A DNA stretch of 64,000 bases, taken from the NCBI GenBank assembly GCA_029781865.1, contig JAKOVW010000007.1, positions 62,001 to 126,000 on the forward strand, given 5' to 3'. Made by a program: the position numbers and the translations under genes. This document shows positions 34,901-44,700 of the stretch, in pieces. Numbering within the stretch: position 1 is the first letter of the stretch; each line of letters starts with the position of its first letter. The stretch comes from Bacteroidota bacterium (GTDB taxonomy: Bacteria; Bacteroidota; Bacteroidia; Chitinophagales; Saprospiraceae). The notes under the pieces were generated by a model. It did not search any database. It saw nothing but the letters and a program-made list of their open reading frames with translations, and was not told the DNA's origin.

Positions 34901-37501
34901 ATGGCAAACAAACTCTTAATAGTTGAGTCGCCTGCAAAAGCAAAAACAATAGAGAAATACCTCGGTAAAGATTTTAAAGTTAAATCGAGTTATGGGCACA
35001 TCAGAGACCTGGATAAAGGCTCTAAGGGAATTGATATTCAGAAAAAATTCAAACCGAATTATATCATTTCACCCGAAAAGGTTAAAGTGGTTAAGGATTT
35101 GAAAGACTGGGCTTCTAAAGTGGATGAAGTATGGCTGGCAACAGACGAAGACCGCGAAGGGGAGGCCATTAGCTGGCATCTGTGTGAAGTATTGGGACTC
35201 AATCCAAAAGATGTTAAGCGTATTGTTTTTCATGAGATCACTAAATCTGCATTACAACAGGCAATCAAACAACCCAGAAATGTCGATTTAAATTTAGTGA
35301 ATTCGCAGCAAGCCAGAAGAGTATTGGATCGTCTGGTTGGATTTGAGTTGTCTGAAATTCTCTGGAAAAAAGTTAAGAATAAATTATCTGCAGGACGAGT
35401 GCAATCAGTTGCGGTTAAACTAACTGTTGACAGAGAACGCGAAATAAAAGGATTTAATGCTGAGGCCTTTTTTAAAATAGATGCTCAATTTGCAATTGCA
35501 GATGCAAAGAATAAAACGAGCATAAAAGCGAGTTTAGATCATAGATTCACTGAAGCACAAGACGCTGAAGCTTTTTTGAAATTGTGTATTGATTCAAAAT
35601 TCAAAGTGGATGCGGTAAGCGTAAAACCATCCAAACGCAATCCGGCACCTCCATTCACAACATCTACATTGCAACAGGAAGCGAGCAGAAAATTGGGCTT
35701 TGGTGTAAACCGGACCATGAGTAATGCGCAGCGACTTTATGAAGCTGGTTGGATTACGTATATGAGAACGGACTCCACCAACTTAAGTCAGACTGCTCTT
35801 GATGCAATGGCTCTTGAAATTGAAAAGCAATTTGGTGCCCGTTATGTTCATACTCGTCAGTATAAGACGAAAAATGCATCTGCTCAGGAAGCGCACGAAG
35901 CAATCAGGCCTACTTATATGGATCTTCGGAATGCCGGTGCGGATCCGGATCAGCAGAGATTGTATGAGTTGATATGGAAAAGAGCGATGGCTTCGCAAAT
36001 GTCTGCCGCAGAAATTGAAAAGACTGAAGTGGATATTTCTGTTTCAAAAAGTCCGAAACATAAATTTGTTGCTATTGGTGAAGTCTTGTTGTTTGATGGC
36101 TTTCTTAAATTGTATTTGGAATCATCTGATGAAGAAGATGAAGATACGAGTAGCATCTTGCCCCCATTAAAAGTAAATGATCAGCTGAATTATATTAATA
36201 TAGTAGCAACGGAACGATTTACACGTCCACCTTCAAGATACACGGAAGCAAGTTTAGTTAAAAAACTGGAAGAGCTTGGCATTGGAAGACCTTCAACCTA
36301 TGCGCCAACCATAAGTAAAATAATGGAAGAAAACCGGGGCTATGTGGTAAAGGAAAGCAGACCCGGTACGGAAAGATCTTATCAGGTTATTCGGTTGGAA
36401 TCCGGAAAACTGGTTAAACTAAAAGAAACGGAAATAACAGGAGCGGGTAAAAATCATTTGTATCCAACCGATTTGGGCATGATTGTTTGCGATTATCTCG
36501 CTTTGCATTTTCCGGAAATTATGAATTATGGGTTTACTGCAGAGATCGAATTGGAATTCGATGAAATCGCCGATGGTAAATTGAATTGGGTCAAAATGAT
36601 TGATGAATTCTATTGGCCTTTTCACAAAAATGTGGATGTTGTCATGGAACAAGGTGAGCGTGCGAAAGGCCGGAGAGATCTTGGAGTTGATCCTGTAACA
36701 GGTCGAAAGGTATTGGCGCAATTGACTCGTTTTGGACCTGTAGTTCAATTAGGGGATAAAGAAGAATTGGGCGAAGACGAAAAACCAGTATTCGCAAATC
36801 TCAAACCAGGTCAAAGTATGGAGACCATCACTTTCGAAGAAGCGATGGAGTTGTTTAAGCTGGCAAAAGAATTGGGTACGTTTCAAAACCAAAGTGTTTC
36901 TATTGGAGCAGGTCGGTATGGTCCTTATGTTAAATTCGGTGAGCAATTTATTTCAATTCCAAAAGAAATCAATCCGGTGGAAATAACATTCGATCAGGCT
37001 AAGGAATTGATTAAACAAAAGCAGGTAGAAGATGCACCTATAGGATATTATAAGGAATTGCCGGTAACAAAAGGGAAGGGCCGTTTCGGTCCATTTGTAA
37101 AATGGAACGGAATGTTTGTGAATGTTCCCAGAAGAATTGATTTTGATAAAATTAAAATGGATGAAGCGATCCCTTTGATCCAGGCAAAAGAAGTTAAGGA
37201 AGCAAATCGCTTTATTCACAAATTTGATGATTTAAAAATTTCGGTTGAAAACGGTCGTTGGGGCCCTTATATCAAATTTGGAAAAAAATTAATCAACATT
37301 CCAAAACGGGATGGGGAACGGGTGACTTCCGAAATGGCAGCCAAAATGAGTTTGGATGAATTTAAAGCTATCATTACGGAGCAAGTTCCAAATGCATTTG
37401 CTGAAAAAAAGAAAAAAGCTTCTCCAAAGCCAAAAGCCGAATCCAAAGCCAAGCCTAAAGCCAAAGCCGAATCCAAAACAAAACCAAAAACTAAAAAATA
37501 G
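34901..37501 (+). CDS. topA: DNA topoisomerase I
   Basis: An 866-residue type IA topoisomerase that relaxes negative supercoils. Toprim residues are in TDEDREGEAISWHL, and active-site Tyr287 is in TYMRTDSTNLS. GIGRPSTYAPTISKIM is also conserved. There are no C-terminal Cys4 zinc ribbons. Instead, four Toprim_C-type repeats are present (about 590-835), each with an RFGPxV or RYGPYVKFG core, followed by a Lys/Pro/Ala-rich tail (last 35 residues). This is the usual Bacteroidota form. A -7 element lies 31 nt upstream. Confidence 0.97.
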   Translation: MANKLLIVESPAKAKTIEKYLGKDFKVKSSYGHIRDLDKGSKGIDIQKKFKPNYIISPEKVKVVKDLKDWASKVDEVWLATDEDREGEAISWHLCEVLGLNPKDVKRIVFHEITKSALQQAIKQPRNVDLNLVNSQQARRVLDRLVGFELSEILWKKVKNKLSAGRVQSVAVKLTVDREREIKGFNAEAFFKIDAQFAIADAKNKTSIKASLDHRFTEAQDAEAFLKLCIDSKFKVDAVSVKPSKRNPAPPFTTSTLQQEASRKLGFGVNRTMSNAQRLYEAGWITYMRTDSTNLSQTALDAMALEIEKQFGARYVHTRQYKTKNASAQEAHEAIRPTYMDLRNAGADPDQQRLYELIWKRAMASQMSAAEIEKTEVDISVSKSPKHKFVAIGEVLLFDGFLKLYLESSDEEDEDTSSILPPLKVNDQLNYINIVATERFTRPPSRYTEASLVKKLEELGIGRPSTYAPTISKIMEENRGYVVKESRPGTERSYQVIRLESGKLVKLKETEITGAGKNHLYPTDLGMIVCDYLALHFPEIMNYGFTAEIELEFDEIADGKLNWVKMIDEFYWPFHKNVDVVMEQGERAKGRRDLGVDPVTGRKVLAQLTRFGPVVQLGDKEELGEDEKPVFANLKPGQSMETITFEEAMELFKLAKELGTFQNQSVSIGAGRYGPYVKFGEQFISIPKEINPVEITFDQAKELIKQKQVEDAPIGYYKELPVTKGKGRFGPFVKWNGMFVNVPRRIDFDKIKMDEAIPLIQAKEVKEANRFIHKFDDLKISVENGRWGPYIKFGKKLINIPKRDGERVTSEMAAKMSLDEFKAIITEQVPNAFAEKKKKASPKPKAESKAKPKAKAESKTKPKTKK

Positions 37502-37648
37502 TAAGGGTTTATGTGCGCTTTGATCGGATCAATACGAACTGTTTTCCAAGATCGGAATTGTTGTTATTTTTAAATTTGAGGGAACACTTAATCTTAATTC
37601 GGGATTCAACAGAGTAAATAGAAACACAATCGTTCTGTTCCTTGATAA

Positions 37649-38311
37649 TTAAATTTCATTCAGGCCCATTGCATTCATGTCTTCAGTATTTGCTTTGCTT
37701 TGCAATAAAAACAGATGGTACAACATCAATCCAAGATTTCTAAATGAATTTAATTGACCAGGTTGACAAAGCTCGCCCTTTTGGTAAAGAATTAAATAAT
37801 AATTCATTCCTTCCATATATAAATTCTTTTGTGCGGTCAATAAATTCAGCACATCTTTGGAAAAATAACTGCGGATCACATCCTCAAATTCTCCTTTCAG
37901 ATGATAGTTCCTGGAATATTCGGGGAAATTTTCAAAGTTTATATCTGAATAACCCAGGAAGCTAAGCAATTTGGTAAAAATGGTCTCAGGTCTTTGATAA
38001 AATTGAGGCAAGGAAAGTTCTTTGGAGTTAATGAACAAAACGGTTTGATTGTATTCGTGACTCGACTTGCCGGTGGATATGATATAAGAGTAATCAAAAA
38101 CATGGCACTCTGTATTTATATTAACTTCTGAGGAAAGTACATTTGTAATTTTTGGCGATTTACCATGGTTGAATAATTTGAATTCGCTTAATTGTTGAAA
38201 TAAGCCGGTGTCATTTAAATCTGAAAAATGGAAATTTAATTCTGCTGCTATATTTCGCATCTTTTGATTTCGCGCTTTGCCATTTTTGAATAATCGTCTC
38301 AGGAAGCCCAT
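37649..38311 (-). CDS. Conserved hypothetical protein, 220 residues
   Basis: I do not recognise this family by name. The protein starts with a basic stretch (MGFLRRLFKNGKARNQKM), then has beta segments (ECHVFDYSYIISTGKS, HEYNQTVLFI), a region LSLPQFYQRPETIF, and FENFPEYSRNYHLKGEFEDVI, which reads like other bacterial proteins with a FP.....F...Y.L.G.....VR pattern and a helical end. No signal peptide or membrane helix is evident. It lies downstream of lpxB on the same strand, separated by about 105 bp. Confidence 0.75.
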   Translation of the reverse strand: MGFLRRLFKNGKARNQKMRNIAAELNFHFSDLNDTGLFQQLSEFKLFNHGKSPKITNVLSSEVNINTECHVFDYSYIISTGKSSHEYNQTVLFINSKELSLPQFYQRPETIFTKLLSFLGYSDINFENFPEYSRNYHLKGEFEDVIRSYFSKDVLNLLTAQKNLYMEGMNYYLILYQKGELCQPGQLNSFRNLGLMLYHLFLLQSKANTEDMNAMGLNEI

Positions 38312-38416
38312 GTATGTTTGTTTGTATCAGGATTCATAAATTTTCGCTTTCCCTCTGAATCATTGAATTCATGTTCGAAGATTCACTATCAGGAGTATTT
38401 AAAGGGATTTATTGGG

Positions 38417-39532
38417 TTAATTAAATTCTTTCATCATTTCAAGGGCGACATTTTCATAGGGATTATTTCCTGCCAGCAGATGATGAATTTCTTTGAGTTC
38501 TGATTTTACATGCCGTTTAACAAGATGATCTTTTAATTTGGATAATTCCTCTTTGATTCGAATTGGATTGCATTCTTGTTGTATCAGTTCCTGAACCACT
38601 TTTTTATCTGCAATGAGGTTGACCAGGCAGATAAATTTTACTTTAATAAGTTTTTTAGCCAGTAAATACGACAAATGATTTCCTTTGTAACAAACAATCT
38701 CAGGAACTCCGAATAATCCTGTCTCAAGTGTTGCTGTACCCGACGTGACTATGGCAAGATGAGATTGATGCAATAAATTGTAGGTGTCATTATAGACTAT
38801 ATGTACTTTAACGCCAGTGGTATGAAGTATACTTTCATAGAGCTGTTTGTGTTGATTCATGCCAGCCACAACGATCTGATATTTACATTCCTCTTTTATG
38901 GATTCGAGGAATATGGGAAGCATAGTTTGTATTTCTTGTTTTCTGCTTCCAGGCAATAGGGCAATAATGGCTTTATTTGATAAATTGTTTTTAATCCTGA
39001 AATCGCGGTCAAATTGAAAGGAGTGTATGAGCGGTACGAGTGGATGTCCATAATAGTAGGCCTGAATTCCATGACTGGCGAAATAGTCTTTTTCAAAAGG
39101 AAGTATGATAAACAATTTCTTAACCGCTTCTTTAAGTATGCGGACTCTTTTTTCTTTCCATGCCCATACTTGCGGGGCTATATAATAATAAACAGGGATA
39201 CCATGCTTTGATGCCCAGGTTGCCATCCTTAGATTAAATCCGGGATAGTCAATGAGGATAAGAGCATCTGGTTTGAATTCAAGAATGCTTTTCTTGGTTT
39301 GCCGGAACAATTTGAAAATGGTACTTAAATTTTTAAGTACTTCTGTAAATCCCATAAAATTGACCTTCTCATATCTCACGTCAATGACTGCACCTGCAGA
39401 TGCTAAATGCTGGCCGCCCCAACCCCGGATCATTAAATCAGGATTTCTTTTTTTTAATTCAAGGCACAATTTACCGGCATGTAAATCACCGGAGGATTCG
39501 CCTGATATGATGTAAATCTTATTCAAATTCAT
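38417..39532 (-). CDS. lpxB: Lipid-A-disaccharide synthase
   Basis: A 371-residue glycosyltransferase (GT19) from the ATG at 39532, where MNLNKIYIISGESSGDLHAG carries the N-terminal LpxB motif. Others are IRGWGGQHLASAG, LIDYPGFNLRMA, YYIAPQVWAWKEKRV and ALLPGSRKQEI. It joins UDP-2,3-diacylglucosamine and lipid X to lipid A disaccharide at the inner membrane. A start at 39568 adds 12 residues without family match; the chosen start overlaps the upstream stop by ATGA, indicating coupling. The operon order is surE, small membrane protein, lpxB. Confidence 0.95.
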   Translation of the reverse strand: MNLNKIYIISGESSGDLHAGKLCLELKKRNPDLMIRGWGGQHLASAGAVIDVRYEKVNFMGFTEVLKNLSTIFKLFRQTKKSILEFKPDALILIDYPGFNLRMATWASKHGIPVYYYIAPQVWAWKEKRVRILKEAVKKLFIILPFEKDYFASHGIQAYYYGHPLVPLIHSFQFDRDFRIKNNLSNKAIIALLPGSRKQEIQTMLPIFLESIKEECKYQIVVAGMNQHKQLYESILHTTGVKVHIVYNDTYNLLHQSHLAIVTSGTATLETGLFGVPEIVCYKGNHLSYLLAKKLIKVKFICLVNLIADKKVVQELIQQECNPIRIKEELSKLKDHLVKRHVKSELKEIHHLLAGNNPYENVALEMMKEFN

Positions 39533-39843
39533 CCGTGAATCAATTCCATTCCGTAGTAGTACATCCATAAGATGACATAGAGTAGTGTTGGAAATACAAT
39601 GCCTCTCATTGCATTAAATATGTTTTTTCTATTGAAAATTTGCAGCGGTATTATGTTGCAAATGACTGCTAGTAAGGCAATCGTTCTTTCACGAAAATTG
39701 GGTGCTAATCCAACAGGATTAAAAATTTCATAATAGTCCATTTTGTCGTAAATCATCAGCAGGATACCATAACTCGCAAAAGGTACACAAAGCCCTGCAA
39801 TAATTCCAATCCAGACTTTATCGTATTTAAGCCAATCCTGCAT
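39529..39843 (-). CDS. Small membrane protein between surE and lpxB
   Basis: A 104-residue protein with three predicted membrane helices (about 12-32, 50-66, 80-98) and a charged start (MQDWLKYDKVWIG). It has no named domain that I recognise. A hydrophobic protein of this size between surE and lpxB is a recurring arrangement in Bacteroidota. The ATGA overlap with lpxB (stop 39529-39531, start 39532) points to translational coupling; a link to lipid A assembly is inference. Confidence 0.75.
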   Translation of the reverse strand: MQDWLKYDKVWIGIIAGLCVPFASYGILLMIYDKMDYYEIFNPVGLAPNFRERTIALLAVICNIIPLQIFNRKNIFNAMRGIVFPTLLYVILWMYYYGMELIHG

Positions 39844-39916
39844 TTGTATAAATGGTTTTATAAGTGATCAATATGGTATGGCAAGTCAAAATATTTGATT
39901 CGTGAGAATGAAGGTG

Positions 39917-40696
39917 TCAGGATATTGCGCCGGATTCAAAATACTTATTGCTGTTGATAGCAGGATAAACAGTCAGGTCATGTCCCGAAGGTACAACGCT
40001 GATGTATCCTTTTTCCAAAGCCCAAAGATCGGAATCTTCCGTTAGTTCATTGGCGTAAAACTTGCCGGTGAGCCAATAATAAGGTTCATTCCGCGGGTCC
40101 TTTGCTTCCATGAATTCTTCATCCCAACGTCCTTCTGCCTGCTTGCACACTTTTATTCCCTTTAATTCTGATTTACTGAGTTTTGGAATGTTTACATTTA
40201 ATAGATTGCAATTTTTTATTCCATTTTCTAAAGCAGTTTGAACAATTTGTTTTACATATTCAGAAGATGCTTCAAAATCAGCTTCAAATGAATAATCCAA
40301 TAAGGAAAAACCGATGGAAGGAATGTTTTCAAGAGATGCTTCCATTGCGGCAGACAGCGTACCGGAATAAATGATGTTTATTGATGCATTGGAGCCGTGA
40401 TTGATACCCGATAAACAGATGTCTATATTCCGGTTTTTCAGGATTACATTTTTTGCCAGTTTGACACAATCTACAGGTGTGCCGGAGCACTCATATGCTT
40501 CGATTCCTTTGATGGTGTGTATCTTATGAAGGCGAATAGGTTGATTGATAGTTATGGCATGGCCTGTGCCGGATTGCGGACTGTTAGGCGCCACGACGAC
40601 GACCTCTCCAAACTGCTCAGCCACCTTAACCAATGCCATTAAGCCCGGAGCAAAAATCCCGTCATCATTCGTAACTAATATCAATTTATTTTTCAT
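39917..40696 (-). CDS. surE: 5'/3'-nucleotidase SurE
   Basis: A 259-residue enzyme starting at ATG 40696. Metal site motifs are VTNDDGIFAPG near the N-terminus, SGTGHAITINQPIRL, VKLAKNVIL and SGINHGSNASINIIYSGTLSAAMEA. It hydrolyses nucleoside monophosphates and exopolyphosphate. The reading from 40714 adds six residues (MNLCGI), and the -7 element at 40717-40724 would put transcription start inside it, which supports the shorter form. Confidence 0.96.
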   Translation of the reverse strand: MKNKLILVTNDDGIFAPGLMALVKVAEQFGEVVVVAPNSPQSGTGHAITINQPIRLHKIHTIKGIEAYECSGTPVDCVKLAKNVILKNRNIDICLSGINHGSNASINIIYSGTLSAAMEASLENIPSIGFSLLDYSFEADFEASSEYVKQIVQTALENGIKNCNLLNVNIPKLSKSELKGIKVCKQAEGRWDEEFMEAKDPRNEPYYWLTGKFYANELTEDSDLWALEKGYISVVPSGHDLTVYPAINSNKYFESGAIS

Positions 40697-40716
40697 AATC
40701 CCGCATAAATTCATCG

Positions 40717-40724
40717 CAAAGATA
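40717..40724 (-). promoter_or_regulatory. Candidate -7 promoter element of surE
   Basis: TATCTTTG on the minus strand, full match. Transcription would begin near 40710. About 12 nt to the right, TAACTTTA (40736-40743) on the plus strand is a one-mismatch -7 element for holA, so the two divergent promoters are packed back to back. Confidence 0.5.
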
Positions 40725-40765
40725 AGCCTGGATAGCTAACTTTACCCGGAGATATACAGCTAAAA

Positions 40766-41767
40766 ATGGATGTTCATGAGCTTATAAAGGAATTACTTTC
40801 GCCACAGCACAAAGCAATATATGTGATTAGTTCGGAAGAGTTATTCTTTATCGATAAATTAGTCGATACGATTCAAAATCAATACCTCGCTAAAGAATTT
40901 CAGGAATTTAATCAAAGTGTGATTTACGGCAAAGATTCAAATGCTAAAAGCATAGTGGATCTTGCCCATGAATTTCCTTTTTTTGGAGAAAAGAAACTCA
41001 TCATCGTTAAAGAAGCTCAGGAAATTAAAGAATGGGATCCTTTGGTGGCCTATGCAAAGCAACCATTGTTCAGTACTTTGCTGGTAGTTTGTTTTTCAAG
41101 AAAACCCGATGGGCGTTCGTCCTGGGTGAAGCAAATCAAAGAGATGGGTTTCTTTGTCGAATTTAAAGCACTTTCCGATTATCAGCTTCCGGCATTTGTA
41201 AAATCAGCAATAAAGGAATTGCAGATTGAAATGGATGAAGAATGTCAAATGCTTCTCATGGATTCTATTGGAAATGACTTATCCACGATATACAACGAGC
41301 TCGAAAAACTGAAACTGAATATAGTCAAGGGACAAAAAGTGAGTAAAGAAGATATCAACCGGTTTATCGGAATCAGTAAAGAATTTAATGTTTTTGAATT
41401 GCAAAAAGCAATTAGTCAGAAAGATCATGGCAAAGTATTTTGGATCAGCAGAAACATGGGACAACACGCCAAATCGAATCCATTAATTGCAACTATTGGA
41501 GCCCTTTTTAATCATTTTCAAAGAATCTGGATCACTAAGGTTTATCAGAATATGAATGATGATGAATTGAATAAAATATTAAAACTTCCATTCAAGGGTT
41601 TTATAAAAGAGTATCGGGAAGCTGCGATGAAATATTCATTGGCAAATATAGAAAAAAGTATACATATACTGAAGGAATACGACCTCAAGTCAAAAGGAAT
41701 GTATCAGCGAAACAACAACGAAGAGGATTTGTACCTGGAATTGGCATTAATGATCAATCAACTTTAA
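40766..41767 (+). CDS. holA: DNA polymerase III subunit delta
   Basis: A 333-residue clamp-loader subunit. It has the delta-subunit layout: AIYVISSEELFFIDKLVDTI, FFGEKKLIIVKEA (strand and AAA-like domain), LLVVCFSRKPDGRSSW, ISKEFNVFELQKAIS in the middle, and a helical collar domain (LKEYDLKSKG.....EEDLYLELALMI) at the end. It loads the beta clamp with the tau/gamma and delta' subunits. It is followed after 10 nt by the alpha-2-macroglobulin gene, so the three genes 40766-49647 are probably one transcript. Confidence 0.93.
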   Translation: MDVHELIKELLSPQHKAIYVISSEELFFIDKLVDTIQNQYLAKEFQEFNQSVIYGKDSNAKSIVDLAHEFPFFGEKKLIIVKEAQEIKEWDPLVAYAKQPLFSTLLVVCFSRKPDGRSSWVKQIKEMGFFVEFKALSDYQLPAFVKSAIKELQIEMDEECQMLLMDSIGNDLSTIYNELEKLKLNIVKGQKVSKEDINRFIGISKEFNVFELQKAISQKDHGKVFWISRNMGQHAKSNPLIATIGALFNHFQRIWITKVYQNMNDDELNKILKLPFKGFIKEYREAAMKYSLANIEKSIHILKEYDLKSKGMYQRNNNEEDLYLELALMINQL

Positions 41768-41777
41768 AACAGTAACT

Positions 41778-44700
41778 ATGAAAATGATTCGTTTATTAAC
41801 TTTCTTACTTATCCTGGTTTCATGCAGGAAACAAGAAGTGCAGCTCATCAGCAAAAATGCTGAAGTGTACAAGGATTATATCAGTGCCTATTCATCCGGT
41901 TTTCATAGAAGAAGTGAGCCGGTGAGAATTGAGTTTGCAAAACCTGTTATAGCCAACGATCAGATCGATAAGGAAGTAAAAAAAGATATCTATAAAATAG
42001 TTCCGGAGTTGCCAGGTAAATGCATTTGGAAAAGCGTAACGCTTCTCGAATTTTATCCGGATAAAAAAGCCTTAAAAGGAAATACAGAATATAAGCTGAG
42101 TATTGACTTGAAAACTTTATTTCCTGCCATCAGCGAAGACTTAAGGCAAGCTGCAATTAATTTTATGTATCAGCCAGTGGAGTTGTCTGTAAATTGGGCA
42201 TTCCCAAGGCCATCAAGGGATGGCAAGGAGTCGATGTATTTGAATGGTGTGCTTACTTCGAATGATGAAGTGGATCCAGGCAAATTGAGTGAATCGATTT
42301 CAATTACTACTTCTGACGGTAAGAAAATAGATGCGCAATGGCAAGTATCAGCAACAGATCCCAATAAATTTGATATTCTAATCAGTCCGATTCCGAGATT
42401 GAAGGAATCAACGGATTTGAACATTGAGTGGCTCACACACCTGGAAGAGGGAAGTCAATCCAAAGAAAAAAAAGTGTTTCATATTCCTTCAATTAATGAG
42501 TTTGCAGTGCAGGGTACAGATGAGTCGAGAATTTCGGAGCGGGATTTAAGTATTTATTTTTCAAATATCCTGGATGATAAACAGGATATTAAAGGGCTTG
42601 TCAAGTTTAAAGATGATTCCACTGTCTTGCAGATTGTTAAAGATGGTGATATCGTTCGCATACATTTTGCAGAAGACTGGCAAAAAAAATCAGGTATACT
42701 CCAGGTGAGTCATCTGATCAAATCCAAAGAAGGATTAACTCTTGCCAACGACTATGAATACGAATTTAAATTGATCCAAAATCCGCCACAGGTAAGGTTT
42801 GCCCATCATGGCAATATATTGCCGTATTCCAAAGACATCATACTTCCGTTTGAGGCGATTAATCTGCACCGTGTGGAAGTGGAAATTTTTAAAACATTTT
42901 CCAACAATGTATTATACAACATGCATTTGGGTTATGATGAGGACTATGGAAGCTATAACCTCGTAAGGCTGGGAAGAATTATTAAGCAAAAAGTAATTGA
43001 ACTCGATGATCTTTCCCCGGGAAGTAATGCACGCGACTGGAAGCGTTATGGTTTGAATTTAAGTGAATTGATTGAAGCAGAACCAGGTGCCAGTTATCAG
43101 GTACGCATTTGCTTTAAACCGGAAGATACTGAGTTTCCTTGTGCTTCAGGAAGGCCAGCCATTCCGGAACATTTTTATGAGGAAGAGTCAGGAGATCCGA
43201 AAATAAAGTCTTTCTGGAGAGATTATGCTTATTACGATTATAGTGACTATAATAGTAATGATACCAAGGACCCCTGTAACATTAGCTATTACTATAGAGA
43301 TCATTTTGCAAAAACCACATTTTTTGCTTCAAACATTGCAATGATTGCGAAATCTTCAGATGATGGCGGACAATCCATGGCGGCAGTTTATGATGTATTG
43401 GATGGTGCGCCGGTAAAAGGTGCGGAAGTTTCATTTTACGATCAGCAACTCCAGTTATTGACCAAAAAAGAAACTGATGGGAATGGGGTCGTTATAACTG
43501 AATTGTTAATGAAGCCGGCTTATGTAATGGCTAAAAGTGGTAAGCATTATTCTTATCTGAAGATTGCAGAAAACAAATCGCTTTCTCAATCTGAATTTGA
43601 TATTAGCGGGGTAAAAATTCAGGAAGGGCTCAAATCATCCATTTACACAGAACGCGGCGTATGGAGACCGGGGGATACGATTTACCTTAATGCTATAATT
43701 AATCAGATATCACAAAGATTGCCCGATCAGTTTCCGATTGAATTAAGTGTTACCAATCCGCAGCGTCAAATCATTTACAAGTCTAATAAGGCAGATCATA
43801 TGATGGGTTTGTATTCTTTCCGGATTCCGACTAAAGAAACGGATCTGACCGGAGTATATACAGCACACATAAAAGCAGGTCTTTCCGTTTTCGAAAAAAA
43901 TCTTCTGGTTGAAACCGTCAAGCCAAACCGGTTTAAGGTAGAATGGCCTGAAGCTGTCGAATATAGTACGGAAGATTTGGAAAAAGGACTTACACTAAAA
44001 GCAATGTGGCTGCATGGGGCACCGGCTTCCAATGCACAGGCTAACATCAGCGTGCATTATAAAATGATAGAGCCGGAATTCAAAAAGTATGACGATTATG
44101 TATTCACTGATCCGGAATCACGAAGTCTGGAAGGAGACGAAGAAATCTTTAATGAACCTTTGGGTCCTGATGGATCCGCAACTGTAAACCTGCCGGATTT
44201 TAAATCAATGCTTAAATGTGGAAAAATAAAATCAACTTTAATTTCCAAGATTGCAGCGGAAGATGGGGATATCTCAACGGATTATTTCGAAACCACTGTT
44301 TCTCCTTTTGATGAATATGTGGGCATCAGATTGCCAGAAAATCCTTATGGCCGCCAAATTGCAATGGGGGTGGATCAGGATGTACAGGTTGTCGTTCTCG
44401 ATAAAAACGGAAATGCAGTCGCGAATAGGGAGTTATCTATAGAATTGTTTCAGGTAAGTTACGAGTGGTGGTATGAGTTAAGGCATGCCAATCAGGGAAA
44501 TTATCAGCAAAGAAACTATACCCGCAGAGTGTTTAACAATAAAATAAAAACGGATCAGAACGGAAAAGCCATTGCCAGAATTAACGTAAAAGAATACGAC
44601 CGGTTCTTTATTCGGGCAACAAATCTCAAAAACAATTACAGTTCAGGGGATTATTTTTATTCGGGTTGGAATTATGAGCAAAACAATAAGGAGTTTGTCA